A stretch of 64,000 bases of DNA from Nitrosomonas oligotropha (GCF_009833085.1 NZ_QRBZ01000024.1:30935-94934), one strand, 5' to 3'. Shown: positions 28,563 to 37,812, counted from the stretch's first letter. Numbers and translations are program-made. The notes: generated by a model not told the origin, from the letters alone.

Positions 28563-29729
28563 TTATAATAGACGGCTCATATCGCCAGTATTAAATCCGC
28601 TCAGCGGCTCAAAAAATTTTTTTCCAAAAGCGATTACCTTAAATAGTTCACCCATCTCAGCCGGACTGACCAATTTCTGCACTTGGCTTGATTGCGGTAA
28701 ATAATGGCTGGTATCTTCCGCGGAAGTCTGAGCGAGAATCCCGGTGATGCCGCAGTTGAGCAGAAAATAGGCTTGCGTTGTGTAGCCCAGAAGCGCCAGT
28801 CCGCCACTTTGCCCGGCCTGGGTGATGGCGCTGAAATCGACATGACTGGTGATATCTTGCAAGCCGGGTAAATAAAACGGGTCGTCATGCGCATGGTGGC
28901 GGTAATGGCACATCAGCGTGCCCTGGTTGCGTTGCGGGTGATAATATTCGCTGCGGCCGAAACCATAGTCGATGAGCAATATGACCCCTTGTTGCAGCGT
29001 GCTTGCCAGGCTGCGCATGAAATGAACGGCGGCAAGATTGATTTCGCTGATGTAATCGATGGGTCGATTGTCCGGACTGATTTCGGGAGTCAGCTGCTGA
29101 GCGGTTGTCAGCAGTTCTTGATCTTGAATCGCAAGATCTTGCCATGCGAATTGATCGTTTTGCCAAGTGACGCCGCGTTCCAGCACGGTATCAGCATGCC
29201 ATCTGACGATGTGAACCGGCATTGCATCCAACACTTCATTGGCGAGCACGACGCCGGTGAAATGATCGGGCAACTGTTCCAGCCATTCGATTCGATCTGC
29301 AAGGTGAGGTATTTCTTGCTTAAAACATGATTGTTGCCGCTCACGCAGATCGGCACTGACTTCAAGAATATAATATTTCTCCGGCAACGCAGCGGATTTT
29401 TCCAGTTCAAGCAAAATATCCCGCGCTAGTTTGCCTGAGCCAGCACCAAATTCGAGAATATTAAACTGGGTGAGGTGCTGCGAAATTTGCCTTAGCTGCT
29501 GCGCCAGTGTGCGGCCGAATAACGGAGAGATTTCCGGGGCGGTGACGAAGTCTCCGGCGATGCCCAGTTTGGTTGCGCCACTGCTGTAATAACCCATTCC
29601 TGGTGCATACAATGCAAGATTCATATAATGCTCAAAAGAAATCCAGTTATTGGCTGAAAGAATTTTTTCCCGGATCATCGCCTGTACCGATTGGCTATGC
29701 GCTAAAGCAATTTCACTGAGAGGTAGCAT
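28563..29729 (-). CDS. MidA-family SAM-dependent methyltransferase
   Basis: From ATG 29729 it has 388 residues; a TTG at 29741 would add four. It is a Rossmann-fold methyltransferase of the MidA/NDUFAF7 (DUF185) family. Near the start are FEHYMNLALYAPGMGYYSSGATKLG and GDFVTAPEISPLFGRTLA, followed by the SAM motif ILEFGAGSGKLARDIL. In mitochondria the homologue methylates an Arg of complex I; the bacterial substrate is less clear. It is divergent from the pteridine reductase gene, with about 97 bp between the starts. Confidence 0.9.
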   Translation of the reverse strand: MLPLSEIALAHSQSVQAMIREKILSANNWISFEHYMNLALYAPGMGYYSSGATKLGIAGDFVTAPEISPLFGRTLAQQLRQISQHLTQFNILEFGAGSGKLARDILLELEKSAALPEKYYILEVSADLRERQQSCFKQEIPHLADRIEWLEQLPDHFTGVVLANEVLDAMPVHIVRWHADTVLERGVTWQNDQFAWQDLAIQDQELLTTAQQLTPEISPDNRPIDYISEINLAAVHFMRSLASTLQQGVILLIDYGFGRSEYYHPQRNQGTLMCHYRHHAHDDPFYLPGLQDITSHVDFSAITQAGQSGGLALLGYTTQAYFLLNCGITGILAQTSAEDTSHYLPQSSQVQKLVSPAEMGELFKVIAFGKKFFEPLSGFNTGDMSRLL

Positions 29730-29826
29730 GTTTATGATCAATGATATAGGAAGTAAAGTTATAGTGGATTGTAAAGTTTATTCGTAAAATGGGCCATAGT
29801 GTACCAGTTCTTTGAAGGAGGTGTAC

Positions 29827-30567
29827 GTGCAAGGAAATGTGATTTTGGTGACCGGTGGTGCAAAACGGGTAGGGGCGGCTATCTGCCGCCGGTTGCATGC
29901 GCAAGGTGCGCGGCTGGTTGTGCATTACCGTGCTTCATTCGATGAAGCCAAAGCGCTGCGCGACGAGTTAAATCAACAGCGCGCCGATTCGGTGGCCTTG
30001 GTGCAAGCCGACTTGCTGGACACGGAACTATTGCCGGAATTGGTGGAAAAAGCAGCCGATCGTTTTGGCCAGTTGGATGTGCTGATTAACAACGCCTCAA
30101 GCTTCTTTCCGACTTTGCTGCCGCAATGCACGCTAGACGATTGGCGCGATCTGGTTGGCAGTAATCTCCAGGCACCGCTTTTTCTGGCGCAGGCGGCGGC
30201 ACCGTATCTGAAGGAGCGGCACGGCTGCATCGTCAATATCGTCGACATCCATACCGAGCGGCCCTTAAAGAACTACGTAATCTACAACGCCGCCAAGGGT
30301 GGACTGTTATCGCTGACCAAATCGCTGGCGGTGGAACTGGCCCCCGAAGTGCGCGTCAACGGCGTTTCTCCAGGCCCCATTCTGTGGCCGGAAGATGGTG
30401 AATGGGCCGATGAGGCGGAACGGAATCAAATTATAGCCAGCACCTTACTTAAACGCTGCGGTGAACCCGATGATATCGCCAAAATCGTACAGTTTTTGAT
30501 TGCCGATGCGCCTTATATCACCGGGCAGATCATCGCGGTGGACGGCGGGCGTAGTATTCATTTATGA
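29827..30567 (+). CDS. pteridine-reductase-type short-chain dehydrogenase
   Basis: From GTG 29827, placed 5 nt after AAGGAGG, the product has 246 residues. It is an SDR with the TGGAKRVG cofactor loop typical of pteridine reductases (TGXXXRXG rather than TGxxxGxG), NNASSFFP, the catalytic YNAAKGGL (Tyr...Lys) and a C-terminal TGQIIAVDGGRSIHL. It probably reduces dihydropterin or dihydrofolate with NADPH (FolM-like role). The frame is open 15 nt further to a TTG, but the ribosome site would then lie inside the gene. Confidence 0.87.
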   Translation: MQGNVILVTGGAKRVGAAICRRLHAQGARLVVHYRASFDEAKALRDELNQQRADSVALVQADLLDTELLPELVEKAADRFGQLDVLINNASSFFPTLLPQCTLDDWRDLVGSNLQAPLFLAQAAAPYLKERHGCIVNIVDIHTERPLKNYVIYNAAKGGLLSLTKSLAVELAPEVRVNGVSPGPILWPEDGEWADEAERNQIIASTLLKRCGEPDDIAKIVQFLIADAPYITGQIIAVDGGRSIHL

Positions 30568-30591
30568 AGGGTGTTCATTCAGGTTGATTGG

Positions 30592-30930
30592 CTATTCGCC
30601 GAATGCATTTTTGATCCACTCGATTTCCTGCCCCTGGCTACCCGATAATAGCAGCGCATCAAACCGGCAGGGCGGTTCGCTATTGAGTTGGGATAGATAA
30701 TGCCGGGCGGTGTGCAGTAGTTTGGCTTGTTTTGCCAGTGTGATGCTGGTTGCAGCGCCGCCGAATGCCGTACTGGATCGCATGCGGACTTCGACAAAAA
30801 CTAAGGTTGCGCCGTCGCGCATGATCAAATCGATTTCACCGAAACGGCAGCGGTAGTTCTGCGCCACGAGCACCAGGTTTTGCCGTTGCAGGTAGGTTAA
30901 CGCTATCTGTTCGGCGTCACTGCCCTTCAT
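30592..30930 (-). CDS. yraN: YraN/UPF0102-family endonuclease-like protein
   Basis: A 112-residue protein with the UPF0102 signatures QRQNLVLVAQNYRCRFGEIDLIM and LVFVEVRMRSS, whose E-D-ExR spacing matches a restriction-endonuclease-like (Holliday-junction resolvase) fold. Function in vivo is unsettled. Its ATG overlaps the end of the lpoA-like gene by 14 nt, which reproduces the rsmI-lpoA-yraN neighbourhood of many Proteobacteria. Confidence 0.92.
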   Translation of the reverse strand: MKGSDAEQIALTYLQRQNLVLVAQNYRCRFGEIDLIMRDGATLVFVEVRMRSSTAFGGAATSITLAKQAKLLHTARHYLSQLNSEPPCRFDALLLSGSQGQEIEWIKNAFGE

Positions 30931-32056
30931 CTTCGGGCGTATTCTGGGGTGTTTCCGGCGTATTCGACGGTGTTGCCATCAACCGCACTTTACCGTTGTC
31001 GAATTGCGCCGCTACGGGTTCGCGCGTAAATAAGTTGGGTGGCGCGAAACGGATAGTGCCGGTGACGCCATCGAAAGTAATTTCTTTGGCGGATTGCCGT
31101 TGCAGCAGATTGGTCATCAGGCGGAAAGCATCGATACCCAGCGCGTAGAGACGTTCCATTTCGGTATTCCGGGCTTTACCGGCGTGGCGGTAAGCCATCA
31201 CGGCGGGATGATCCGGTTGCAGCAGCCAAGGCATGTCGAGAAACTGAATGCCGTTCAAGTCGCTATTAAACAGGAAGTTATCGGTTCCGGTGAAAATCTG
31301 TGAAGTCGCGTACACCGGTGCTTCCGGGTCGAGATAGGCGCGTACCATGCGCGACTTGGCGGCATCCAGGGCCAGGAAAGCCAGCCGGTCGGCGCCGGTT
31401 GTCAATTCGCGCAGTTGTTGCAATATCAACGGATTTTCACTATAGCGCAGCGATTCGAGGGTCTTGCCATATTCATCCTGCCATCGTTGTTTAAAGGCAT
31501 TCTGCAGGCGCTTCGATAGGGCGCTGTCGTCGCCGATAACAACAGCATAGCTTCTGCCGCTTGCGAGCGCCAGTTTTGCGATTTGTGCCGCCTCGGTGTC
31601 GGTTTGCAAACCGAATAGGTATAGTTTGGCGGGCAGGGTCTGATGGCTATCGGCCGTGTTGAGCGTCAGCGTCGGGACTGCTAGCGCTTGATTGGACGCG
31701 ATGGCGGCAACCCCATCCCGCGTTAACGGCCCGACCACAAAGGCCGCGCCGGAGGTCACGGCATGATAATAGTTCATCACGATATCGAGTGGATCGTCGC
31801 TTGTCGGGTACAGACGGATGGTCAGCGGCAACGGTTGTCCGCGCTGCGCGGCAGCTTCAAATCCTTCTTTGACCACATTTGCCGCTTCCGCAAACGCCGT
31901 GGATTCAAGCGGGAGCAACAGTGCAATATGTGCAACGATCAGCGGCCCGGGTACAATTTCCGGCTGTGAGGATTCTTCCACGCCGGTGGCCATGGCTGGC
32001 GGGTTGCCGTATAGTGCCAGGAGTAATACCGCGAGAATTGTCAATAAACGTGGCAT
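30917..32056 (-). CDS. LpoA-like penicillin-binding-protein activator / periplasmic-binding fold protein
   Basis: From ATG 32056 the product has 379 residues. A signal peptide ends near PAMATG, with no lipobox Cys, so it would be soluble rather than lipid-anchored, unlike E. coli LpoA. The body is a type-I periplasmic-binding fold (HIALLLPLESTAFAEAANVVKEGFEAAAQ), equivalent to the C-terminal domain of LpoA; the N-terminal TPR domain is missing. The place next to rsmI and yraN supports an LpoA-type role in activating PBP1. Frame extension to 32218 is antisense to rsmI and rejected. Confidence 0.8.
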   Translation of the reverse strand: MPRLLTILAVLLLALYGNPPAMATGVEESSQPEIVPGPLIVAHIALLLPLESTAFAEAANVVKEGFEAAAQRGQPLPLTIRLYPTSDDPLDIVMNYYHAVTSGAAFVVGPLTRDGVAAIASNQALAVPTLTLNTADSHQTLPAKLYLFGLQTDTEAAQIAKLALASGRSYAVVIGDDSALSKRLQNAFKQRWQDEYGKTLESLRYSENPLILQQLRELTTGADRLAFLALDAAKSRMVRAYLDPEAPVYATSQIFTGTDNFLFNSDLNGIQFLDMPWLLQPDHPAVMAYRHAGKARNTEMERLYALGIDAFRLMTNLLQRQSAKEITFDGVTGTIRFAPPNLFTREPVAAQFDNGKVRLMATPSNTPETPQNTPEDEGQ

Positions 32057-32066
32057 AGTGAGGATT

Positions 32067-32924
32067 ATGCTGGAAAAAAGTGCATTATATGTGGTTGCTA
32101 CCCCAATAGGAAATTTAAGCGACATTAGCTTGCGCGCGCTGGACGTATTGGCAAAAGCCGATGTGATCGCCGCCGAGCATGTGCAGAATTCCAAGCATTT
32201 GTTGGCGGCGCATGGCATTACGGCGAAATTGATCGCGTTGCATCAACATAACGAGGCCGCAGTCGCGGGCAAAATAGTCACTTTGCTGGATTCCGGAAAA
32301 AGCGTTGCCTTGATAACCGATGCAGGTACGCCCGGCATTTCCGATCCCGGTGCGATTGTTGTGCAACGCGTGCGCGAAGGCGGTTCCCGGGTTGTTCCGG
32401 TTCCCGGTGCGAATGCGGCCATTTGCGCCTTATCGGCAGCCGGCATCGTGAATCCGCATTTTTTGTTCTATGGCTTCCTGCCCACAAAAAGCGGGTTGCG
32501 TAAGCGCGAGTTGACGGCATTAAAATCGCATCCCTATACAGTGATATTTTATGAAGCGCCGCATCGGATTCTGGAATGCATCGCGGACATGATCGATATT
32601 TTCGGAGCGCAACGCGGAATTACCCTGGCGCGCGAATTAACCAAATTATTCGAGACCATTCATAGCGGAACACTGGCCGACATGTTGCCTTGGTTACAGG
32701 CCGATACGAACCAGCAGAAAGGCGAGTTTGTTTTACTGTTATCCGGGGCGGAAATTATGGATAAGTCCGAGATCAGCCGCGAAGCCCGGCATACCTTAAC
32801 CTGTTTGCTGGCTGAGTTGCCGTTGAAACAAGCGGTTAAACTGGCCACGGCGATTACCGGCGCAAACAAAAACACGCTGTATCAATTGGCGCTGGATTTA
32901 AAGGCCGGGGGAGATTCCGGATAG
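32067..32924 (+). CDS. rsmI: 16S rRNA 2'-O-ribose C1402 methyltransferase RsmI
   Basis: From ATG 32067 the protein has 285 residues of the tetrapyrrole-methylase-like fold: LYVVATPIGNLSDISLRAL at the start, AEHVQNSKHLL, TDAGTPGISDPG (SAM loop) and FYEAPHRI. RsmI methylates the ribose of C1402 in 16S rRNA. The start is only 10 bp from the divergent lpoA-like gene start, so both promoters must lie inside coding sequence. An open frame upstream to 31818 lies antisense to that gene. Confidence 0.95.
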   Translation: MLEKSALYVVATPIGNLSDISLRALDVLAKADVIAAEHVQNSKHLLAAHGITAKLIALHQHNEAAVAGKIVTLLDSGKSVALITDAGTPGISDPGAIVVQRVREGGSRVVPVPGANAAICALSAAGIVNPHFLFYGFLPTKSGLRKRELTALKSHPYTVIFYEAPHRILECIADMIDIFGAQRGITLARELTKLFETIHSGTLADMLPWLQADTNQQKGEFVLLLSGAEIMDKSEISREARHTLTCLLAELPLKQAVKLATAITGANKNTLYQLALDLKAGGDSG

Positions 32925-32975
32925 CAGGGATGCTTGCGCTATAATGCGGCTATTTAACCTATTTGCGGATAAATC

Positions 32976-34013
32976 TTGACCAGCATTACCATTACCCGGC
33001 CTGACGATTGGCATTTGCATTTGCGCGATGGCGAACAGTTGCGCGCCGTGTTGCCACATACCGCCAAGCAATTCGCACGCGCCATCATCATGCCCAACCT
33101 GAAACCGCCGGTGGTGACAACCGAGATGGCGCTGGCGTATCGTGCTCGGATCCTGGCGGCTTTGCCGGTGGCGTTGCAGGATCATTTTGAACCGTTGATG
33201 ACGTTGTATTTAACGGACAATACACCGTCCTCGGAGATCATCCGGGCTAAGGAAAGCGCTGTGATACACGGCGTGAAATTGTACCCGGCGGGCGCAACGA
33301 CCAATTCCGATGCCGGTGTGACCGATATTGCCAAATGCTATAACACACTTGCGGCGATGGAACGGAATAATTTGCCGTTGCTGGTGCATGGCGAAGTGAC
33401 AGACACCGATGTTGATGTGTTTGACCGTGAGAAAGTTTTTATCGACCGGATATTGATACCACTGATACGGCATTTCCCCGGTTTGCGCATCGTATTTGAG
33501 CATGTCACCACACGCGATGCCGTGCAGTTTGTAACCGAAGTATCCGAGCGGATTGCCGCGACAATTACGGCGCATCATTTGCTGCTGAATCGCAATGCGA
33601 TTTTTCAAGGCGGTATTCGTCCGCATCATTACTGCTTACCGGTGTTGAAGCGTGAAATGCACCGGCAGGCTTTGCTGGAAGCGGCGACCAGCGGTAATTC
33701 CAAATTTTTTCTTGGCACCGATAGCGCACCGCATGCACAAATGAGCAAAGAAAACGCCTGCGGCTGCGCAGGAATTTTTACAGCGCATGCCGCTATCGAG
33801 TTCTATGCGGCAGCTTTTGAACAGGCCGGGGCACTGAATAAACTCGAGGCGTTTGCCAGTTTTCACGGCGCGGATTTTTACCAATTACCGCGCAATACAA
33901 GTTCGATTACGCTGAAGAAAGAAAGCTGGATTATCCCGGAGCGGTTTGATTATTCTGGCGAACAATTGATACCGCTCTATGCGGGTACCCCCTTGAATTG
34001 GAAACTGGTGTAA
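32976..34013 (+). CDS. pyrC: dihydroorotase PyrC (class II)
   Basis: The product has 345 residues with the class II dihydroorotase motifs: RPDDWHLHLRDGE (zinc-binding HxH), VKLYPAGATTNSD (the Lys that is carbamylated), PLLVHGEVTD, FEHVTT and LGTDSAPH with the catalytic Asp. It closes carbamoyl-aspartate to dihydroorotate in pyrimidine synthesis. Initiation appears to be at a TTG without a good ribosome site, and no ATG or GTG is available before the first essential motif, so translation may be weak. It lies 51 bp after rsmI. Confidence 0.95.
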   Translation: MTSITITRPDDWHLHLRDGEQLRAVLPHTAKQFARAIIMPNLKPPVVTTEMALAYRARILAALPVALQDHFEPLMTLYLTDNTPSSEIIRAKESAVIHGVKLYPAGATTNSDAGVTDIAKCYNTLAAMERNNLPLLVHGEVTDTDVDVFDREKVFIDRILIPLIRHFPGLRIVFEHVTTRDAVQFVTEVSERIAATITAHHLLLNRNAIFQGGIRPHHYCLPVLKREMHRQALLEAATSGNSKFFLGTDSAPHAQMSKENACGCAGIFTAHAAIEFYAAAFEQAGALNKLEAFASFHGADFYQLPRNTSSITLKKESWIIPERFDYSGEQLIPLYAGTPLNWKLV

Positions 34014-34052
34014 TGCCGGAGAAATGCTTACTTAAATGACGAGGCCGGGGAA

Positions 34053-34421
34053 TTACCAGTGTTTTAATGCCCGGTTCCAGCGGTAAAGCAACCGGGCAAA
34101 GCCATTATAGGCGAGTCGTGCCAATGATCCGATGACCGGCAATTGCAACAAGCTTGCCAGCCAACGTTGATTCGGAGTCCGTTGCCAAAGATAGATAAAT
34201 GCATCGATACCGATACGCAACCGGCCGCTATCGTCTTTGACGTGTAATCGCTCGCGCACCTGTTCCAACGGATTGCCCGTTTCTGACACAGTGCCCGGGC
34301 TGTTATGTACATCTACCCAGTCTATGTCTTTAATTCCGCACTGTTCCATGCGCTGGCGTTGATCTTTTATGCCTGCATTGCAAACAGGGCAAGCGCTGTT
34401 GTAATACACTTTAACGGGCAT
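34053..34421 (-). CDS. DCC-family (DUF393) thiol-disulfide protein
   Basis: A 122-residue protein with N-terminal VYYNSACPVCNAGI, the thioredoxin-like CPVC motif, and the DWVDVHN strand. The DUF393/DCC family name comes from the conserved D-C-C type site. Members are predicted thiol-disulfide oxidoreductases of unknown partner. There is no signal peptide. Convergent with pyrC, 39 bp apart. Confidence 0.85.
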   Translation of the reverse strand: MPVKVYYNSACPVCNAGIKDQRQRMEQCGIKDIDWVDVHNSPGTVSETGNPLEQVRERLHVKDDSGRLRIGIDAFIYLWQRTPNQRWLASLLQLPVIGSLARLAYNGFARLLYRWNRALKHW

Positions 34422-34473
34422 TCCGGCGTTTGTTTCTATTTGAGAATCGACTGAGAATCAGTCTGTTGCGTCC

Positions 34474-34821
34474 TTAGTGTAATTCCGGATGCTGATTGAT
34501 GCCTGCGCGCAAGTCTTTTTGTTTGCTCTCATTTCTTTTATGCCCCAATAGTTTATAAGAGCAATATACGCCTAAGCCCAGTGCGATGATAGTTAAAAGG
34601 AGCGGAATAGGTGTCGGTATTTCCAGATACCAGCGCCACCACTCCAGGCCTGCGAATATCAGGAAAATAGATGGCGCAATGATCAAAGGCAATACATCAT
34701 TGTCGAGCAACTTGTTGATTTTTTCTGACACGAAACAATTGATATTTTTGAGAAGATTACGCGACTGAGATGACTGTTTTTCCACTTTCTGTTTGATAAT
34801 TTTGAGTCGTAATTTTGGCAT
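34474..34821 (-). CDS. two-helix membrane protein of unknown function
   Basis: The protein has 115 residues with a basic, Gln/Lys-rich N-terminus, then two hydrophobic helices around LPLIIAPSIFLIFAGL and IPLLLTIIALGLGVY, and a polar tail. It resembles the N-terminal membrane part of larger proteins, so it may be truncated, but I find no further domain in frame downstream. No ribosome site is convincing. Family not recognised. Confidence 0.55.
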   Translation of the reverse strand: MPKLRLKIIKQKVEKQSSQSRNLLKNINCFVSEKINKLLDNDVLPLIIAPSIFLIFAGLEWWRWYLEIPTPIPLLLTIIALGLGVYCSYKLLGHKRNESKQKDLRAGINQHPELH

Positions 34822-35366
34822 AGTGATGATTTGTAATATTTTAATGTGTAGTTATAACTATAGAATTTTATTGAATGAGATCAGGTGATTGATCTTAAGT
34901 AAGCTTTTTGTAATTATCGGTAACATATGCAAAAAGTTTATAGTGTGGAGGAGGGGAGGTAGTGCTTGCCTCACTTAGCTTGGAGGGGAATTTACAGGTA
35001 GATAGGGAGATTTATTTGGCTAATTCTTTAATTCTGCGCGGAAAGCTTGCCCATCGGAGGTAAGCAGCCGGGTGATACGCCTAATCAAATGAGCCTGAGA
35101 TTCTTTTGCAACGACATGGCATAAATCTAAAGCTGATCACATGATATGAGCATGGTTTTGTTATGATGCGCTATGGATCACAAATTACTTGTTGCCATAG
35201 TAAAGGAAGAGGTGATGTAGTGATGTTTTGCGGACATACACTTCTGTTTCTGGGATTAAATTACGCACTTCGATCCGGACATTCATCTGTTAGACTGGAT
35301 CTAATGTCGCTATGATAAATTCTGCAGCTGAGGTCTATATTTTAATTCTTAGAAACACAGATTTAT
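34822..35366. other. 545-bp AT-rich region without a gene
   Basis: No frame with a ribosome site, no tRNA and no clear inverted repeat is visible. Composition is lower in GC than the housekeeping region to the left and marks the start of an accessory patch that runs to the tRNA cluster. Confidence 0.5.
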
Positions 35367-35825
35367 CTAATCGTTTAGTTTTCCCTCCGTGACATTAAGC
35401 GATCCTGGGCTGATTGATTTGATTAATTTGCCAGGCACTCCACCAATTACGCTATTTTCTGCCACATCCGTAATGACCACGGCATTAGCGCCAATAATAG
35501 TGTTGCATCCAATTGTAATGGCCCCTAGTATTCTAGCACCCGGGCCGATCCAAACATCGTTTCCTATTTTTGGTACTCCGCACCCAAAGCTGCCTCCTAT
35601 TGTGACGCCCTGACCAATCAGTACTCGCTCACCGATGAGGCAATCGGGATGTAAAACTACCCCAATTCCTCCATGTGCAAACCAGGATCCTTTTCCAATT
35701 CTGCATTTTGGCGGGATTACACTATTATAGAGCAGGAACATAAGTAAGCGCAGCAGGCCAGGAAGTACTGGTATATGTTTGCAGTGCAGATAATGTGCAA
35801 TACGATATAGATGGATCGCATTCAT
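35367..35825 (-). CDS. hexapeptide-repeat acetyltransferase (EPS/colanic-acid type)
   Basis: A 152-residue left-handed beta-helix acyltransferase. It has a short helical N-terminus (LYRIAHYLHCKHIP), then hexapeptide coils including AHGGIGVVLHPDC, IGQGVTIGG, IGNDVWIGPGARILGAITIG and IGANAVVITD with the final VIGGVPGKLI. It is annotated as serine acetyltransferase in many genomes, but the short form without the CysE helical domain usually O-acetylates exopolysaccharide sugars. It sits next to a methyltransferase and a PEP-CTERM fragment, which suits an exopolysaccharide remnant. It is distinct from the true EpsC-type gene at 39.2 kb. Confidence 0.8.
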   Translation of the reverse strand: MNAIHLYRIAHYLHCKHIPVLPGLLRLLMFLLYNSVIPPKCRIGKGSWFAHGGIGVVLHPDCLIGERVLIGQGVTIGGSFGCGVPKIGNDVWIGPGARILGAITIGCNTIIGANAVVITDVAENSVIGGVPGKLIKSISPGSLNVTEGKLND

Positions 35826-35830
35826 AAATA

Positions 35831-36748
35831 CTAACCATTTACGTTTGCTGGTTTATGGCAGACGATAGTAAAAATAGTCGTTTCCAGATCTTCGCGAGAG
35901 TAGTTACTCCAATCATCATGAATAGTGAGCCTTGAAATATCGCAACGCTCACGATCAATTTCGATAATTTCAAAACCCTTCTTGCGGAATAGATTTTGAT
36001 AGTCATCGCCTTGCAAGACATTATGATATTGCACTATATTCTCGAATAGATATTTACGCTTGGTCAATGAGAATTGAAGGTAATTCTTTTGTGAAGCTTT
36101 GCTGTCATAGTGCGCCAGATGATCATCAATACCAATTTGGTGGATGCAGAAACCTCCCGGTTTCAGCATGCGGAACATATGCTCAATAGATTCTTCGATA
36201 GAGTCTCTGTTAATATGTTCCATGACGTGGAAGCTGAAAATCAGGTCATAGTTTGTGCTTGGGTAACCCGCAAGTGAACCTTCATTATCGATGGTATATT
36301 TTGCATCAAATATCCGATAGAGTTCGTCAAAAGAATTGACTGACAGAATAGAAGATAGTCGATTACGTTGTGTTGTGTTTTTACTGGTGTCATGCTCCCA
36401 CTGGCATGACAATTTGTTAAAAGCTCCCTTCAATGCATCTAATTGACGATTGTCCCAAACATCAAATAGATCTAGGCTGATTTTTTTATCATTATGTAGC
36501 GCCAAATATAAACCAAACCAGTGTATCCAGCCGGTACCAAGCTCAACAGCCGCTCCACCATCTTTAAATACACTATACTTTTTAATTAATTGGACTAATA
36601 AGTCGCCACGATTAACGTACATGTCGATGTTTTGCTGTTGACGCTTTTTTTGGCCAAATTTATTGCCCAAGTAGCGGTAACTAGAACGTGTAAACTTGTT
36701 CAACGAAAACATTTTTAACATTACTGCCGCTGCCAGATACTTGACCAT
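35831..36748 (-). CDS. class I SAM-dependent methyltransferase
   Basis: The protein has 305 residues. The Rossmann motif I is visible as GAAVELGTGWIHWF, followed by LDLFDVWD and YDLIFSFHVMEHINRDSIEESIEHMFRMLKPGGF, the usual methyltransferase domain-11 pattern. The substrate is unknown; sugar or lipid methylation in surface-polysaccharide synthesis is plausible from the neighbouring acetyltransferase, whose ATG is 5 bp downstream. Codon usage and base composition are more AT-rich than the core genes, consistent with acquired DNA. Confidence 0.8.
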   Translation of the reverse strand: MVKYLAAAVMLKMFSLNKFTRSSYRYLGNKFGQKKRQQQNIDMYVNRGDLLVQLIKKYSVFKDGGAAVELGTGWIHWFGLYLALHNDKKISLDLFDVWDNRQLDALKGAFNKLSCQWEHDTSKNTTQRNRLSSILSVNSFDELYRIFDAKYTIDNEGSLAGYPSTNYDLIFSFHVMEHINRDSIEESIEHMFRMLKPGGFCIHQIGIDDHLAHYDSKASQKNYLQFSLTKRKYLFENIVQYHNVLQGDDYQNLFRKKGFEIIEIDRERCDISRLTIHDDWSNYSREDLETTIFTIVCHKPANVNG

Positions 36749-37056
36749 AGATCAACTTTATCCTGTATTTTGATAATTCGCTGAGTGACTAATTATATTT
36801 ATAACGTCATTTTGCGATTTTTACGGTGAGATAAGATGTGTAGAAAAAATAAATACTTGTTATGAAAATATACATAAAACCTGATGTGTAGTCAAATTCA
36901 GCGCTATTTCTAGGTGTTGATTTCTAATCATTAATCTATCTCGAGTTTTCCTTAGGTTGCTGATTCATTATGTGGTGCTATTGAGGTAATCCCAGGATTC
37001 AAAGTTTGATGATAAAGTCAGGATTTTCTAGTAATTGTTACACAAGAGGTTATGCA
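36749..37056. other. AT-rich region upstream of the methyltransferase gene
   Basis: These 308 bases should hold the promoter of the methyltransferase-acetyltransferase pair (minus strand). No clear -35/-10 pair is chosen, and no other gene is visible. The right edge meets the IS3-type remnant. Confidence 0.4.
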
Positions 37057-37170
37057 ATGAAACAATCAAAATGCAGTGATAGTCAGATCACGACTATTCT
37101 TAAACAAGTTAAGGCATGACTATCCATACGGGATGCCGTGTACATGGCATAAGTGAGCAGTATTTAAAAA
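37057..37170 (+). pseudogene. IS3-family orfA remnant, frameshifted
   Basis: ATG 37057 opens MKQSKCSDSQITTILKQVKA and a TGA, closely like the start of IS3-family OrfA. Shifting frame at about 37119 continues TGCRVHGISEQYLK, like the CREHGIS...FYKW helix-turn-helix of OrfA. The frame then decays. The matching orfB tail lies at 37813-38049 with foreign DNA between, so the element has been broken up. Confidence 0.7.
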
Positions 37171-37557
37171 TCTTGGAAGCGCAGGCATGTAACCATATTC
37201 AACGAAAATGAAAACTGCTTGCTTCTAGATTGAGGCAGCTGTCAGTCGCATTAAACATCAATATCATTTAGCCAATAGGTTTGATATATGGTCAATCATA
37301 GAGTGACCGAAACAGAATTTATCTTTTCTTAAAGTTTTCTGTTTCTCACTCCACATTTTCTTTTTATAAATTAATCAAGCCAGCATACTATTTTTTCTGA
37401 TAAAACGAAGCTGACAAAACCCGGTTTCCCAGCGAGAGTGAATCAGTTCTTTGGGAGCTTGTTGCAAACGTGCAGCGAGAAGTTATTCAGTATGAGATGT
37501 TACAGTAGACTTGCTTGTTACGGCTTGAGTAATGGCGGGGACAAGCAGTTAGATGAA

Positions 37558-37582
37558 AACTGCCCGATAAAATCGGGCAGTT
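37558..37582. terminator. strong terminator hairpin beside the PEP-CTERM fragment
   Basis: AACTGCCCGAT (37558-37568) and ATCGGGCAGTT (37572-37582) form a perfect 11-bp stem with an AAA loop. TTTTTT follows on the plus strand and TTTTCAT on the minus strand. It lies 6 bp beyond the stop of the PEP-CTERM fragment, whose transcript it would end. Confidence 0.85.
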
Positions 37583-37587
37583 ATTTT

Positions 37588-37812
37588 TTAGACGGTTTGA
37601 TTTCTTCTGCGTATCGCTAGTCCAAGTAATCCCAGACCGGCTAATAGCATAGCGTAAGTCTCTGGCTCAGGAACTGCGCTGGTAAATGAGATATCGACGT
37701 TTATGCCATCCAAAGATCCAAAAGATTGTCCGGCGCTTTTTGTGAAGGCAAATGAAAGTGAAAGTGTATCTCCGGCTGGGCAGCGGCCAGAAGTATCATC
37801 ATACGATATATC
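37588..37812 (-). pseudogene. 3' fragment of a PEP-CTERM-anchored secreted protein gene
   Basis: Reading the minus strand up to TAA at 37588 gives about 74 codons that end SAVPEPETYAMLLAGLGLLG then LAIRRRNQTV. This is the full PEP-CTERM tripartite signal: VPEP motif, hydrophobic helix and basic tail, recognised by exosortase. The upstream part (SYDDTSGRCPAGDTLSLSFAF) looks like the end of a beta-sandwich domain. The frame is cut at about 37812 exactly where the IS3 orfB remnant begins, so the gene was truncated by that element. The intact terminator behind it shows the 3' end is original. Confidence 0.85.

Noticed and set aside
35367..35825. calling the short acetyltransferase CysE
   Set aside because: It lacks the N-terminal helical domain of serine acetyltransferases and is far from sulfur genes; polysaccharide O-acetylation fits better.
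37438..37620. 60-codon frame near the PEP-CTERM fragment
   Set aside because: It runs through the terminator hairpin and antisense to the PEP-CTERM signal, so it is not a gene.
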